A program made the translations under genes and the position numbers. A DNA stretch of 64,000 nt from Phyllobacterium sophorae. Its GTDB lineage: Bacteria > Pseudomonadota > Alphaproteobacteria > Rhizobiales > Rhizobiaceae. Below, piece by piece: positions 8,819-17,079 of this stretch (its first letter is position 1; each line of letters opens with the position of its first letter). Below the pieces are notes generated by a model that worked only from the letters and a program-made list of their open reading frames with translations, had not been told where the DNA came from and did not search any database. The stretch spans positions 301,180 through 365,179 of the forward strand of contig NZ_PGGM01000004.1 of the NCBI RefSeq assembly GCF_003010965.1, written 5' to 3'.

Positions 8819-9222
8819 TAGTGATTTCCCGCAGTGCGCCTCGTAGACTTCTCTTTTGCCAGACGGTCTTCGAGAGCTTGGAGTCGCGATGCATACTCAG
8901 GGTCTACCCTAGGTGCACGTTGCTGTGCTGTGGCCCTTTTGGCTTTCAACTGTTCAATCACCTGCCTAGCCTGAGCTATAGCGGGATTGTTCTGCCAAGT
9001 TTGATTAGTGACAGAAGGACCAGTATAACCGGTAGCAGCTAGAGCGTTGTTCATCCCACCAAGGGATGCATCCGAGAAGCCAGCACGAGTTGGTCCTGTA
9101 TATGGATTATAACCATTACCACTCTTATAGAGGTCCATACCCTCAGCAGCAGCCTCCTTGAGAAGGGGTTCAGCCCACTTCGGTGGTTTATTCTCTTGTG
9201 TTGTCTTACTAGTTTTTGACAT
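8818..9222 (-). CDS. Small phage virion-region protein
   Basis: 134 residues. The N-terminal half (PPKWAEPLLKEAA...GYNPYTGPTRAGFS) resembles the N-termini of podophage internal tail proteins, where a YxPYTGP motif is frequent. The C-terminal half is a basic coiled-coil helix. It overlaps the next gene by one base. It may be a shortened or split relative of the larger virion proteins encoded downstream. Confidence 0.58.
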   Translation of the reverse strand: MSKTSKTTQENKPPKWAEPLLKEAAAEGMDLYKSGNGYNPYTGPTRAGFSDASLGGMNNALAATGYTGPSVTNQTWQNNPAIAQARQVIEQLKAKRATAQQRAPRVDPEYASRLQALEDRLAKEKSTRRTAGNH

Positions 9223-9657
9223 CTAAATATCTTTCTTAAATACCACGATTGACTCGTTAAAGCCGTAATCGCCTAAGAGCTTTCTATAACCTTTTCGGCC
9301 CCACCAATGAGCTTGTGTTACTCCATGTTCCTGCTTAGCCCATTCTTCTATTTCGGACATAAGAGGAAGAGCGTCTTCTATTCGAGAGCCACCAGCCTGT
9401 GCGTACATGAGAATCTTTTTCCCATTGCTAGCTAGCGTGATAATCTCTGTAATAGGAGTGAGTACAACTTTGCTTTCCTCATCTAAGATAAGCCATAGTT
9501 GCCTTTCACCTCTGAAGCATTGACCTAAAGCGTGCTCTACAGTCTCTTCGTCTGGGAACTTATCGCAATACTTAGTAATGCAAGCGATTATTTCCGGCCA
9601 ATGTGGTTCCATTTCTTCGGTAGTCATATGTTGTGTGTTCTTGAGTGTCAGAGTCAT
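9223..9657 (-). CDS. Phage protein with GNAT-like features
   Basis: 144 residues from the ATG at 9657, which forms a TAATG junction with the upstream gene. The pattern (RQLWLILDEESKVVLTPITEI, a short strand LMYAQAGGSRIEDALP, then IEEWAKQEHGV...WWGRKGYRKLLGDYGF) resembles small podophage proteins sometimes annotated as GNAT-like acyltransferases. The canonical acetyl-CoA loop is not obvious, so it may have only the fold. Similar proteins occur between tail and internal virion genes. Confidence 0.55.
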   Translation of the reverse strand: MTLTLKNTQHMTTEEMEPHWPEIIACITKYCDKFPDEETVEHALGQCFRGERQLWLILDEESKVVLTPITEIITLASNGKKILMYAQAGGSRIEDALPLMSEIEEWAKQEHGVTQAHWWGRKGYRKLLGDYGFNESIVVFKKDI

Positions 9658-10001
9658 TAACCGCTCCGTCCCGGCCACTCAACAACAGTCAATGTGACAT
9701 CAATAGCATTGGACGTACCGGCCTGTACCTTGATTGTATCACCCTCAGCTAAAACCAACCCCTCTAGAGGGAAGTAGGTATAGAGATTTCCGGGTATTGA
9801 TTGTTGGTGGACCAATTTATAGGAATCGGCTGCCGCAGTAGAATTCCAAGTGATACTCACTGTAGCAGCGGTACCAGTAATGTTTACACAGCGGATACCG
9901 ATACAGTAGGTGTACTGACCAGCCGTAAATATGGTCGTGTTTGAAGTAGTCGTTAAGTGTGCACCTACACTTCTACACTGATTAGTAGCAAAATTACTCA
10001 T
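9657..10001 (-). CDS. Small beta-rich virion protein
   Basis: 114 residues, rich in T, V, S and aromatic residues with alternating hydrophobic strands (GQYTYCIGIRCVNITG, YFPLEGLVLAEGDTIKVQAG, IDVTLTVVEW), so probably an all-beta sandwich. Such small proteins next to the tail-tube gene are common in podophages and may plug or decorate the tail. TAATG overlaps couple it to both neighbours. Confidence 0.6.
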   Translation of the reverse strand: MSNFATNQCRSVGAHLTTTSNTTIFTAGQYTYCIGIRCVNITGTAATVSITWNSTAAADSYKLVHQQSIPGNLYTYFPLEGLVLAEGDTIKVQAGTSNAIDVTLTVVEWPGRSG

Positions 10002-11839
10002 TATCGATGTCCCTCTGGTTGTCCCTCAGGCTCAACTCCGTGGACGTGTGTCCAGTTCTGACCAGCAGGAATAGATAATTCGAACCTATGCATCTGACCT
10101 GAAGCTATAGTTGGGATAAGGCCAGTGACAGTTGAGTTGTTAGCGGACTGTTTCCAGTTTCTAGGTTGTCCGGGGAAGTCTTTGGTAGCTACTCGACCAG
10201 AAGTGGTTGTAGCGTCAGTCAGTGGCCTAAAGCCTTTGACGTAAGTTCTACGACCCTCACTCAATGCGATATCAGCAGTTTGAAGTCTTGCTGCTACAGG
10301 GTCGCCGGAGAAGAACCCTAGGCGATAGTCATCGTCAAACGCAGCAAAGACCGGTAGAGAACCAGACCAAGCACGAGAGTCTAATGAGAACGGAAGGTCG
10401 TCTAGGTTACCTACGTTATCGAGAAGTTCCAATGTGTAGCCGGGGGTAACCGAGTCACAGATGGCCGTCAGGATGGTATCGGGCTTGATAAGGCTCCAAC
10501 GGTCGATACCGTAGTTGTAAGCGAGTAGACGGTCGAACGTCTGGTCATTCTGGTTTTCGACAGACCTATAAGCCCAATAGACGCAAGCACGTGCCGGGTC
10601 TTCAAACCCATAGATGTAATACGTCTCGTTGAAGTCACAGTCATCGAAGAAGAAGCGGTCTACCCGCTCCACACCAATCTTAATCGGATTAGGGGTAGCG
10701 TACTTATAGAAGCCATCCTGAGACAGATAGAAGGTACCACCACCCGTTGAGATAATGGAGTTTCTAGCGTGGGTACCGTGTTGCTCAACAGTCTTCTGGA
10801 ACCGGAAAATTAGGGGTGTCGCCAGGTCCAAAGTACCCTCACGGATACAGTGTTCGTGGAAGACAACAATACCGTCCTCAAAAGAGGCCGTACCCATAAT
10901 CTCACCATCGTCTGGAAAGACTTGGAAGTCAGCGGAACGCTTACGTGGCTCCCAGTGTTGAGGGGCATTCAAGCCTGACCACTGAGCAGCTTTGTCACCG
11001 AGGGTGTCCAGAAAGGACGTGAAGATGAAGTCACCGACTGTATCGATGTTCCTTGCCCGTGGGGCATCAGGAGACAACTGTACGAAGACTGCCGTGGGGT
11101 CAGCGAGGTCGAAATAGACAATAGGGTCAACGCCATTCGTAGCGACAACCCAGTCACCAAACTGAGTAAAGCTCCAACGGTTTGCAGCAGGAGTGCCGTA
11201 CTGAGCCAGAGGCTCTACTTTCACATCATCAATATTGAGTGTCGTAGGGCCAGAGGAAGCTATGAACTTAAAGGCAGTGTTACCAGTCGCAGCGATGATG
11301 TGCATCGCATACGTACCGTTTGCGTTAACTGTCGTCCCGGCTACAGGAGTACCACCGGTTAGCGTAGGAGTAATTGCTCCAGCCGAATAGCTAGATACTG
11401 TAAAAGATACTTTGTAGGTAACACCAGCGGTCAATGCTAAAGTCTGCGAAAGTCCGTTAGTATTGGCAACAGCCGTGAAATGTGCCTTACCGGCTGAGAT
11501 AGTGACAAGAGCGTCTTTAGTCCAATTAACGTCTGCTGCAAAATCACCAGTTAGAATAATATCTGCTTCAAGTTCAGAGATGTTATCCCAACCGAGTGTA
11601 GTAAAGTTCAACTTGTAGAGTGCGTTTCCAGTAGCGGCGATAGGTAACCAAACACCATTACCCTGCACAGCAAGGAAGGTACCTTGAGGTCTACCGGGAA
11701 GTGCGTTAGTCAGTGGAGTGAAGCCGGGGAACGGTAGGAAGCTATCAGCAGCCGGAAGGACGTTCTCTAGAGTGCTTGTATAATTTGGGTCAAAGTCACT
11801 TCTATCCGGCCCAAATTGAGCGAATTGAATAAGGCTCAT
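10001..11839 (-). CDS. Tail tube/nozzle-like protein with inserted jelly-roll domain
   Basis: 612 residues from the ATG at 11839, which has AAGGAAG upstream; the codon before it is TTG. The start (SLIQFAQFGPDRSDFDPNYT) and later propeller-like strands (AQYGTPAANRWSFTQFGDWV, GDFIFTSF, WEPRKRSADFQVFPDD) are typical of the large podophage tail protein analogous to T7 gp12. Residues about 92-210 look like an inserted carbohydrate-binding jelly roll of the CBM4/9 type (WTKDALVTISAGKAHF, LALTAGVTYKVSF, TLNIDDVKVEPL). It follows the gp11-like gene, as expected for tail assembly. Confidence 0.72.
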   Translation of the reverse strand: MSLIQFAQFGPDRSDFDPNYTSTLENVLPAADSFLPFPGFTPLTNALPGRPQGTFLAVQGNGVWLPIAATGNALYKLNFTTLGWDNISELEADIILTGDFAADVNWTKDALVTISAGKAHFTAVANTNGLSQTLALTAGVTYKVSFTVSSYSAGAITPTLTGGTPVAGTTVNANGTYAMHIIAATGNTAFKFIASSGPTTLNIDDVKVEPLAQYGTPAANRWSFTQFGDWVVATNGVDPIVYFDLADPTAVFVQLSPDAPRARNIDTVGDFIFTSFLDTLGDKAAQWSGLNAPQHWEPRKRSADFQVFPDDGEIMGTASFEDGIVVFHEHCIREGTLDLATPLIFRFQKTVEQHGTHARNSIISTGGGTFYLSQDGFYKYATPNPIKIGVERVDRFFFDDCDFNETYYIYGFEDPARACVYWAYRSVENQNDQTFDRLLAYNYGIDRWSLIKPDTILTAICDSVTPGYTLELLDNVGNLDDLPFSLDSRAWSGSLPVFAAFDDDYRLGFFSGDPVAARLQTADIALSEGRRTYVKGFRPLTDATTTSGRVATKDFPGQPRNWKQSANNSTVTGLIPTIASGQMHRFELSIPAGQNWTHVHGVEPEGQPEGHR

Positions 11840-11864
11840 CAATTACTTCCTTAAATAACATAAA

Positions 11865-12485
11865 TTATGGATTTGGTCCTGAGACTTTAGCTATGGTTCT
11901 TTGTCCGTAGACGGCCTTACGGTCGTCCTGAACTAGTGTCTTAACTGCGTCAGAAAACTGTGCACCAAAGATAGGCAGACGTTCTACGTCACCAATAAAG
12001 ATGGCTGCATGCTTCAGAGTACCGTACAGATATACCGTCGGTGCCTTAGAAAGCAGCCAGTTCGTAGGTGCGGACTCAGACAGAGCAGGAATCTTGGCGA
12101 AATATTGAAGTTCAATATCACTTGAATTCAGCGGGAGTACCTGTGCCGTATCGTCATCGTTAATAACAAAGACTTCTGGGTATCCAGCGTACCGAATGGG
12201 GTACATTGCCTCAGCCGTACCTGGCACAACCGCATCGAGGCGTCTCCGAGGGTTAGTCAGAGCCGTGATGCTACGGAACTCTTGGTAGTCAGTAGGAAGT
12301 GTTACCCTACCGTCGATATCAGGAGTTAGGGAGACAATTTTAAGCTGTTCACGACAGCGAAGTACCCGATTTACCTCAGCCTCACAGAGGTCAATAAAGT
12401 CCGGTGCATAGGTAATGAGGTCTTGTCTGTCGTAGGAGAACTGCCCTACAGCGGACAGAATATCTGTGTAAGTTGATAATGCCAT
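11865..12485 (-). CDS. Tail tubular protein A-like adaptor (T7 gp11 analogue)
   Basis: 206 residues. The layout (N-terminal helix with FIDLCEAEVNRVLR, central RVTLPTDYQEFRSI, strand FVINDDDTAQVLPL, then ELQYFAKIPAL and LYGTLKHAAIFIGD) is characteristic of podophage adaptor/tail tubular protein A, which forms the ring between portal and nozzle. AGGAAA precedes the ATG. It sits directly upstream of the nozzle-like gene in the same operon. Confidence 0.8.
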   Translation of the reverse strand: MALSTYTDILSAVGQFSYDRQDLITYAPDFIDLCEAEVNRVLRCREQLKIVSLTPDIDGRVTLPTDYQEFRSITALTNPRRRLDAVVPGTAEAMYPIRYAGYPEVFVINDDDTAQVLPLNSSDIELQYFAKIPALSESAPTNWLLSKAPTVYLYGTLKHAAIFIGDVERLPIFGAQFSDAVKTLVQDDRKAVYGQRTIAKVSGPNP

Positions 12486-12501
12486 AGGTGTTTCCTAGAA
12501 A

Positions 12502-12894
12502 TTAAATGGTGCCCTCTTTCGTTCTGAAGGGGGCGAAATCAGCAGAGTTCAAAAGCTTCTTGAGAGATTCTTGGTTTCCGTCTTTCTGACGTGGGGCGAT
12601 TTCTCGTGCCCAGATGTGCATAGGAATAGAAGCAACCTTCGTCCCTACAGCGTTATCTTCACCGTCATTAAACTTATTACCAATGTTGTTGTTACGCAGT
12701 TCCGTTATCCCGTCGATAAACTTCTGTGCACCATACCATTGTGTCTTGCGAACCGTACCAAGCTCAAATTCATATTCGATAATACGAGTACCGGTGAATG
12801 CGTCGTCGTAAATAACCTCTGTTCTAAGTAGAGCGCCGAGGTCCATGCTTTTAATAATATCTTTTGAAATATTTAAATGAGACTCTTTAGCCAT
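12502..12894 (-). CDS. Phage head-tail region protein, unknown function
   Basis: 130 residues from ATG 12894, which overlaps the end of the previous gene by 8 bases and has AAGAGG in the right place; the longer frame adds 8 unlikely residues. The N-terminal 30 residues are helical (MAKESHLNISKDIIKSMDL), the centre has beta strands (IEYEFELGTVRKTQWYGAQKFI). No family recognised. Its place between a small protein and the gp11-like adaptor suggests a connector or assembly role. Confidence 0.6.
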   Translation of the reverse strand: MAKESHLNISKDIIKSMDLGALLRTEVIYDDAFTGTRIIEYEFELGTVRKTQWYGAQKFIDGITELRNNNIGNKFNDGEDNAVGTKVASIPMHIWAREIAPRQKDGNQESLKKLLNSADFAPFRTKEGTI

Positions 12895-13144
12895 AAAACC
12901 TCTTAACCACTTCCTCAAAATCTACTTCAGCCACTCCATTCTGCACAAGGAGCCTAGCTTCACTTATAGGGATAATAATAGTCGTGTCTTTGGTGTGTTT
13001 TCCATCGTTGGTGAAGTAGTTTCTTTTCAACCTAACCGGGAAAGGCATTTCGACAGCTTCAGTAGTAACAACATCAACAGGCTTTAGTTTTGGAGTATCG
13101 GGAATGATTTCCTTAACCCCTTTGTTATTCGTAGGACGTGCCAT
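12887..13144 (-). CDS. Small phage protein of the capsid-tail junction
   Basis: 85 residues. A K/T/P-rich N-terminus precedes a short domain VRLKRNYF...TIIIPISEARLLVQNGVAEVDFEE. This resembles small proteins downstream of capsid genes in many phages, where a helix with SEARxLxxxGxAE is typical. AAAGGA precedes the ATG. Function not known; head completion is a reasonable guess from position. Confidence 0.58.
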   Translation of the reverse strand: MARPTNNKGVKEIIPDTPKLKPVDVVTTEAVEMPFPVRLKRNYFTNDGKHTKDTTIIIPISEARLLVQNGVAEVDFEEVVKRFYG

Positions 13145-13146
13145 AT

Positions 13147-13809
13147 TTATTTTCCTTTGGTCAGAACTTTAGCCTGAGACTCAAACCCATAATCGCTAGC
13201 AGGGTCAGCCCTGTATCGAGTAAGGTAATCGTTGAAATTTGCAGAGTAATCTTTAGTGCCCATGTGGGTCAGATTACATGTCGTATCTAGATGGATTTTC
13301 CCACCAAGGGACCTCCAACGGAGACAGAACGCGTTGTCTTCAGAGTAGTAGTGGTCACGTGGTTTATCGTAGTAGGTATCGAAGATTTCACTCTTACCCA
13401 TACCTGCTTCAAACATCCTTTCGAATACGGGACGTTTGATGGCCATAAATCCGGTAGGTGCGAATAGCGTTTCCGCGTAGCCGTTTTCGTCAACTTTACC
13501 CACATGACTAGCGTGTACCGGGAAACCAGCACCTTCTTTACGCTTAGCGTAGACACCAGCACAGACGTCGAAATCAGTGTTAGTCACTCGATTGAATTCG
13601 TCAGGGGAGAAACCAACATCCGAGTCAACGAACATTAGAGTTTCCCAATCACCTTTCATGAAGGTGGAGACGATACCGTTACGGCCAATCGTGACGAGAG
13701 AACAAGCCAAGGTGATAATATCAGGCATAGGCTTAAGACGTGTGACCGAGGTAAAATAGTTAGTACAAACCTTCTCGTCACCCGTTGGGGTAGCAAGCAA
13801 AATAGACAT
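13147..13809 (-). CDS. GT-A fold glycosyltransferase next to the capsid gene
   Basis: 220 residues. Family-2-like glycosyltransferase features: MSILLATPTGDEKV, then WETLMFVDSDVGFSPDEF with the DxD metal/nucleotide-sugar motif at residues 62-64, AGVYAKRKEG, and YYSEDNAFCLRWRSLGG with an acidic pair at 157-158. It would transfer a sugar from a nucleotide sugar. It lies between the major capsid gene and the tail genes with its own AGGA site, so the acceptor could be a virion protein, but lipopolysaccharide modification is an alternative. There is no membrane segment, so it acts in the cytoplasm. Confidence 0.75.
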   Translation of the reverse strand: MSILLATPTGDEKVCTNYFTSVTRLKPMPDIITLACSLVTIGRNGIVSTFMKGDWETLMFVDSDVGFSPDEFNRVTNTDFDVCAGVYAKRKEGAGFPVHASHVGKVDENGYAETLFAPTGFMAIKRPVFERMFEAGMGKSEIFDTYYDKPRDHYYSEDNAFCLRWRSLGGKIHLDTTCNLTHMGTKDYSANFNDYLTRYRADPASDYGFESQAKVLTKGK

Positions 13810-13850
13810 AAAATATTCCTTTGAAAAATAGCCTAAACAAAAGGGTGCCT

Positions 13851-13881
13851 AGGGGGAGAGATGGGCTATCACCCTCCCCTC
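13851..13881 (-). terminator. Hairpin after the major capsid gene
   Basis: GGGGAG / CTCCCC stem in the gap between the capsid and glycosyltransferase genes; on the minus strand CACCCTTTTGTTT follows a few bases after the stem. Possibly an attenuating terminator that keeps capsid mRNA in excess over tail mRNA. Confidence 0.45.
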
Positions 13882-13922
13882 AGGACTTGGCTTCAGTTAA
13901 TTAGACTGAAGTTTAGCTAGGA

Positions 13923-14918
13923 TTAGCTGTTGGTCGAAGTACCGAAGATATCAGCAACAACACCGTGAGCAGCTTCGTTCTTCATAATGAGCGTGTACTC
14001 GACGTTCAGAACGCGATTCTCAGCATCACCGACCTTTGCAGCTTCGTGCATCTGGATATCATCGAAGATACCTACAGCAGCCTTGTCCGGGTCAATGACA
14101 AGGACGTTAGAAGCAACAGTAGTGCTGTAAGACATTACACGGTTCGGGATGACATCAAGAACGCCAAAGTCCGAAACATACATGTCAGCACCAGCGAAGA
14201 TAGTAAGCTGTGATTTACTACCCTGACCCTGATTAGAGCGGAGTTCCGCAATACCAGAGAAGCCAGAGAATACAGTCTTAGCATACGGTGCAAGCATAAC
14301 AGTGGTAGGGTTACCACCAGCAACGAACACATCCTTCAACACAGTATCAAGCTGCGTCTTAGCAAAAGCACGTTGCGTACCAGCACCAGCAGCATCAACG
14401 ATACCCGTACCGGAGTTGAATCCACCATCGGTGCCTGTAGCACCACGGTCAGTGTTCGTCTCAAGCCAAGCAGCAAAGCCACCAAGCTTACGAGCCGTAC
14501 CAGCAGCACCAGCAACCGAGGCGACGTTCGACAGGAGAGCAAACTCCATATCGCGCTTCAGTTCCTTACCCTTCTTCTGGAGTTCACGCTTCAGTTCCGA
14601 CTTGCGGCCAGCCTTGAGCGTCTTGTCCTGGGTACGGGTAACCGAGATAACCTTCTCAGAAATCTGAGTGTAGTTACCAACGCGAGCCGTTGCAGAGAAC
14701 TCGGTGAATGCCCAAGCATTGCCTTCAAGAACAGCGTTTGAACCCGGAGTTGCAAGAACATCCGTCTGCCATTCAGGGTGAACCGACTTGACCGGCTCAC
14801 GACCAAGCAAGGTCGCCAGAGGGGTTTCTTCAGGGGTAATGAGGTAGATAGCTTCAGCAAGCTCTTCGCGATTGCCTACAGCTTCATAGGTGTCAAATGC
14901 ACCAGTAACCTGTGCCAT
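13923..14918 (-). CDS. Major capsid protein, SU10/DUF5309 type
   Basis: 331 residues. Family features are clear: NREELAEAIYLITPEETPLATLLG near the N-terminus, then HPEWQTDVLA, NAVLEGNAW, QISEKVISVTRTQD, KELKRDMEFALLSN, and a C-terminal segment NVLVIDPDKAAVGIFDDIQMHEAAKVGDAENRVLNVEYTLI read in pieces. This is the HK97-fold family found in SU10-like phages. AGAAGGAATT precedes the ATG and a hairpin follows. Scaffold is immediately upstream, as usual. Confidence 0.9.
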   Translation of the reverse strand: MAQVTGAFDTYEAVGNREELAEAIYLITPEETPLATLLGREPVKSVHPEWQTDVLATPGSNAVLEGNAWAFTEFSATARVGNYTQISEKVISVTRTQDKTLKAGRKSELKRELQKKGKELKRDMEFALLSNVASVAGAAGTARKLGGFAAWLETNTDRGATGTDGGFNSGTGIVDAAGAGTQRAFAKTQLDTVLKDVFVAGGNPTTVMLAPYAKTVFSGFSGIAELRSNQGQGSKSQLTIFAGADMYVSDFGVLDVIPNRVMSYSTTVASNVLVIDPDKAAVGIFDDIQMHEAAKVGDAENRVLNVEYTLIMKNEAAHGVVADIFGTSTNS

Positions 14919-14998
14919 AATTAATTCCTTCTAATATAAATATTTTTGAAAATTTGGTTAGTAGTATCTCAGGGGATACAAATTAAGGTGTTTGAGTC

Positions 14999-15997
14999 TT
15001 AGAGAAATTTATCCAAAACTCTATCGAGGGCATCAGTGTCTTTACCCTGCGATTTGCGCAGACGGTCTAGGTCAGAACGCATAGAAGGCTTATTAGTGCT
15101 TCCCTTAGACGTTGGACTAAGCGGAGGCTTACCCTTCATCTTCTGTACTGCTTTGGGCTTGTTAGCCATTATCTTCTGGTATTCAATTACGTCTCTAGCG
15201 AGGAGTAGAAAGCGATGGTCGAAAATCCCGGCCACGTCTTCCTCGTTAAAACCATATTTTGATACTGCTCCAATAATGTCGTTATTAAACCGCTGTACGA
15301 CCTCTTTATTCCTCAGTTCAGGCATCAACTCGACTGCTCGGTCACGTTCTACCTCTGCCCACTGGCTAAAGGCTTGCGTCTGCTGAGCTTCCTGAGCTTC
15401 CGACATCTGCTGCTTAGTCTGGATAAGTCCTGCGACTTCCTGCATCCGCTGGTCGAATATGGCTTTATGCTGCCAATACGCCATAGGATTAGTCATAAGC
15501 AGTTGGTTGGAAGGTTCTTCAGGAATTGACGCCAGAGTAATCTCTAGTGCCAAGTCTAGTACCTGTTCCTGCTGCGCTAGTGCCGCATGACGGGTTTCGA
15601 GCTCCTTACGGTTTGCTGCGATTTCCTGCGTCTTGCGGGTATAGTCTTTCTCCCTGAGGTTACCACGGACCAATTCTCCGACGGTAGTAACAGAACCATC
15701 CGGTAGAGTTACCTTACTGTCATTGCCAGCAAAATGCTCTTCCTCATCGTCCTGAGACTCGTCTTCGGAATCATCCTCAGTGTCACCATCTTCTTCCGAA
15801 TCTTCATCATCGGGAGAAACTTCCTCGTCTTCCTCCTCTTCGTCATCTTCGACAGAGTTAAGGATTTCCTCTTCCTCCATATCGTGTTTCTCCGCTACTT
15901 TAGTAAGCGAATCAATACCTAGGAAGGAATCAAGGAGGGTGTCAGACGTAGGGGTAGAACCTACAGTCCCTTGCGGGGTGCTGTTATCGGTTGTCAT
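14999..15997 (-). CDS. Capsid scaffolding protein
   Basis: 332 residues. The N-terminal 100 residues are extremely acidic (blocks of E and D around residues 40-88); residues 95-120 contain LPDGSVTTVGELVRGNLREKDYTRK... in pieces typical of phage scaffolds; a long coiled coil follows; the C-terminus is basic (KPKAVQKMKGKPPLSPTSKG), the part that usually binds capsid protein. AAAGGA precedes the ATG. It directly precedes the capsid gene. It should guide procapsid assembly and then leave. Confidence 0.82.
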   Translation of the reverse strand: MTTDNSTPQGTVGSTPTSDTLLDSFLGIDSLTKVAEKHDMEEEEILNSVEDDEEEEDEEVSPDDEDSEEDGDTEDDSEDESQDDEEEHFAGNDSKVTLPDGSVTTVGELVRGNLREKDYTRKTQEIAANRKELETRHAALAQQEQVLDLALEITLASIPEEPSNQLLMTNPMAYWQHKAIFDQRMQEVAGLIQTKQQMSEAQEAQQTQAFSQWAEVERDRAVELMPELRNKEVVQRFNNDIIGAVSKYGFNEEDVAGIFDHRFLLLARDVIEYQKIMANKPKAVQKMKGKPPLSPTSKGSTNKPSMRSDLDRLRKSQGKDTDALDRVLDKFL

Positions 15998-16122
15998 AAA
16001 ATATCCTTTGAAAAGTTTTAGCTAAAGCAATTATGGGTGTGCTCTAAATCGAGTCCCTAGTTTTGCTGCGCAATTAATTTGAGTAAGTTTTATCTACGAG
16101 CATAATCTGCATCGTAACTTAT

Positions 16123-16365
16123 TTAAGCGACGGTACGCTTTGTATTCTTGCCGTTTAATACGACAGAACGGAGATAGCCTTTAACACCCTTAATAGTGTT
16201 AATCCTGTCTATCAGCATCCGTCTCTTTTTATCTGAAGCCCAAAATGGGAGCCTCAGTAATTCGTTATAAGAATCATCTTCCGCCTTCTTAAAGGCTTCA
16301 TCCAATATAGGGTCGTTCAAAAGTTGGTCTGCTCTATACGCCCTATTCTCTTTATCTGTCGTCAT
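16123..16365 (-). CDS. Small helical phage protein upstream of the scaffold gene
   Basis: 80 residues from ATG 16365, preceded by AAAGGAGC; the longer frame adds 32 residues that overlap the previous gene. The pattern (ENRAYRADQLLNDPILDEAFKKAEDD...INTIKGVKGYLRSVVLNGK) is a known small helical protein found beside packaging and capsid genes in many podophages. Function undetermined; possibly a capsid-assembly or packaging helper. Confidence 0.65.
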   Translation of the reverse strand: MTTDKENRAYRADQLLNDPILDEAFKKAEDDSYNELLRLPFWASDKKRRMLIDRINTIKGVKGYLRSVVLNGKNTKRTVA

Positions 16366-16394
16366 TTTGCTCCTTTTGACAGTTGAGTTGCGAG

Positions 16395-17054
16395 TTACAA
16401 TACGTCTGCTGTCAGGGACATACAATGACGCCCAGTGGTAGATGTTTGTGCGGCTGCCCACCTTAGACCGGTTGACCCCTTTAGAGTGATATTCGCATCT
16501 GTCTCTGTAATCCTAACTACACCATCGATTGATACTTTAATCGTTGCACCTTCCATCGTGAGCCGGACATTCCGAGAACCAGAAGTGAATGTATCTGCGT
16601 AAAGTGATGAACCTACCTGGGTGACTGTACCAGCCAGACATTTTAGAAGTCTCCAGCCACCAGCCGTTGAGGACCAGTGTGCGAGATAGTAAGTCTGTGC
16701 ATCGGCTTGAAAGCGACCACAGATACCAAAATTATCGGAGATTGTTGTATAGTGCTGGAATACCCCTTCAGCGTAATAGTCCGCAGACGGTGGTACCCAA
16801 GCTGACCTATACTCTCTTGTCGTCGACGCTGGAGAATATACACCGTTGTCTATGATTAGAGCAGGGGCAGTCTGGAGTGACCCAAAACCGAAGGCCCATA
16901 CTTCACTAGTATCAGCAGTATGTGCTGTCAGTGCAGTACCATTAGCGGCTGTGAAGGTGTCAGTAAATGTGAAAGGTGTTTGAAAGAACTTACCGGAGAA
17001 GTCTTTGACACCTAAGGCTTTATTCCCCAATCCCTTGAAGCTTAAGATATCCAT
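16395..17054 (-). CDS. Candidate capsid decoration protein with LamG-like domain
   Basis: 219 residues. The first 25 (MDILSFKGLGNKALGVKDFS..) are shared almost exactly with the next-door protein at 17080-17556. The remaining 190 residues look like a concanavalin/LamG-type sandwich: TFTDTFTAANGTALTAHTAD, YYAEGVFQHYT, FGICGRFQADAQTYYLAHWS, RNVRLTMEGATIKVSIDGVV. These folds often bind glycans. AAGGA precedes the ATG. Position between portal and scaffold suggests a head-surface protein. Confidence 0.6.
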   Translation of the reverse strand: MDILSFKGLGNKALGVKDFSGKFFQTPFTFTDTFTAANGTALTAHTADTSEVWAFGFGSLQTAPALIIDNGVYSPASTTREYRSAWVPPSADYYAEGVFQHYTTISDNFGICGRFQADAQTYYLAHWSSTAGGWRLLKCLAGTVTQVGSSLYADTFTSGSRNVRLTMEGATIKVSIDGVVRITETDANITLKGSTGLRWAAAQTSTTGRHCMSLTADVL

Positions 17055-17079
17055 ATAAGTTCCTTCGTCAGGTTAGTTA

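Noticed and set aside
8138..8846. Plus-strand frames opposite the S74-domain virion gene
   Set aside because: Antisense to a clear virion gene; no initiation sites.
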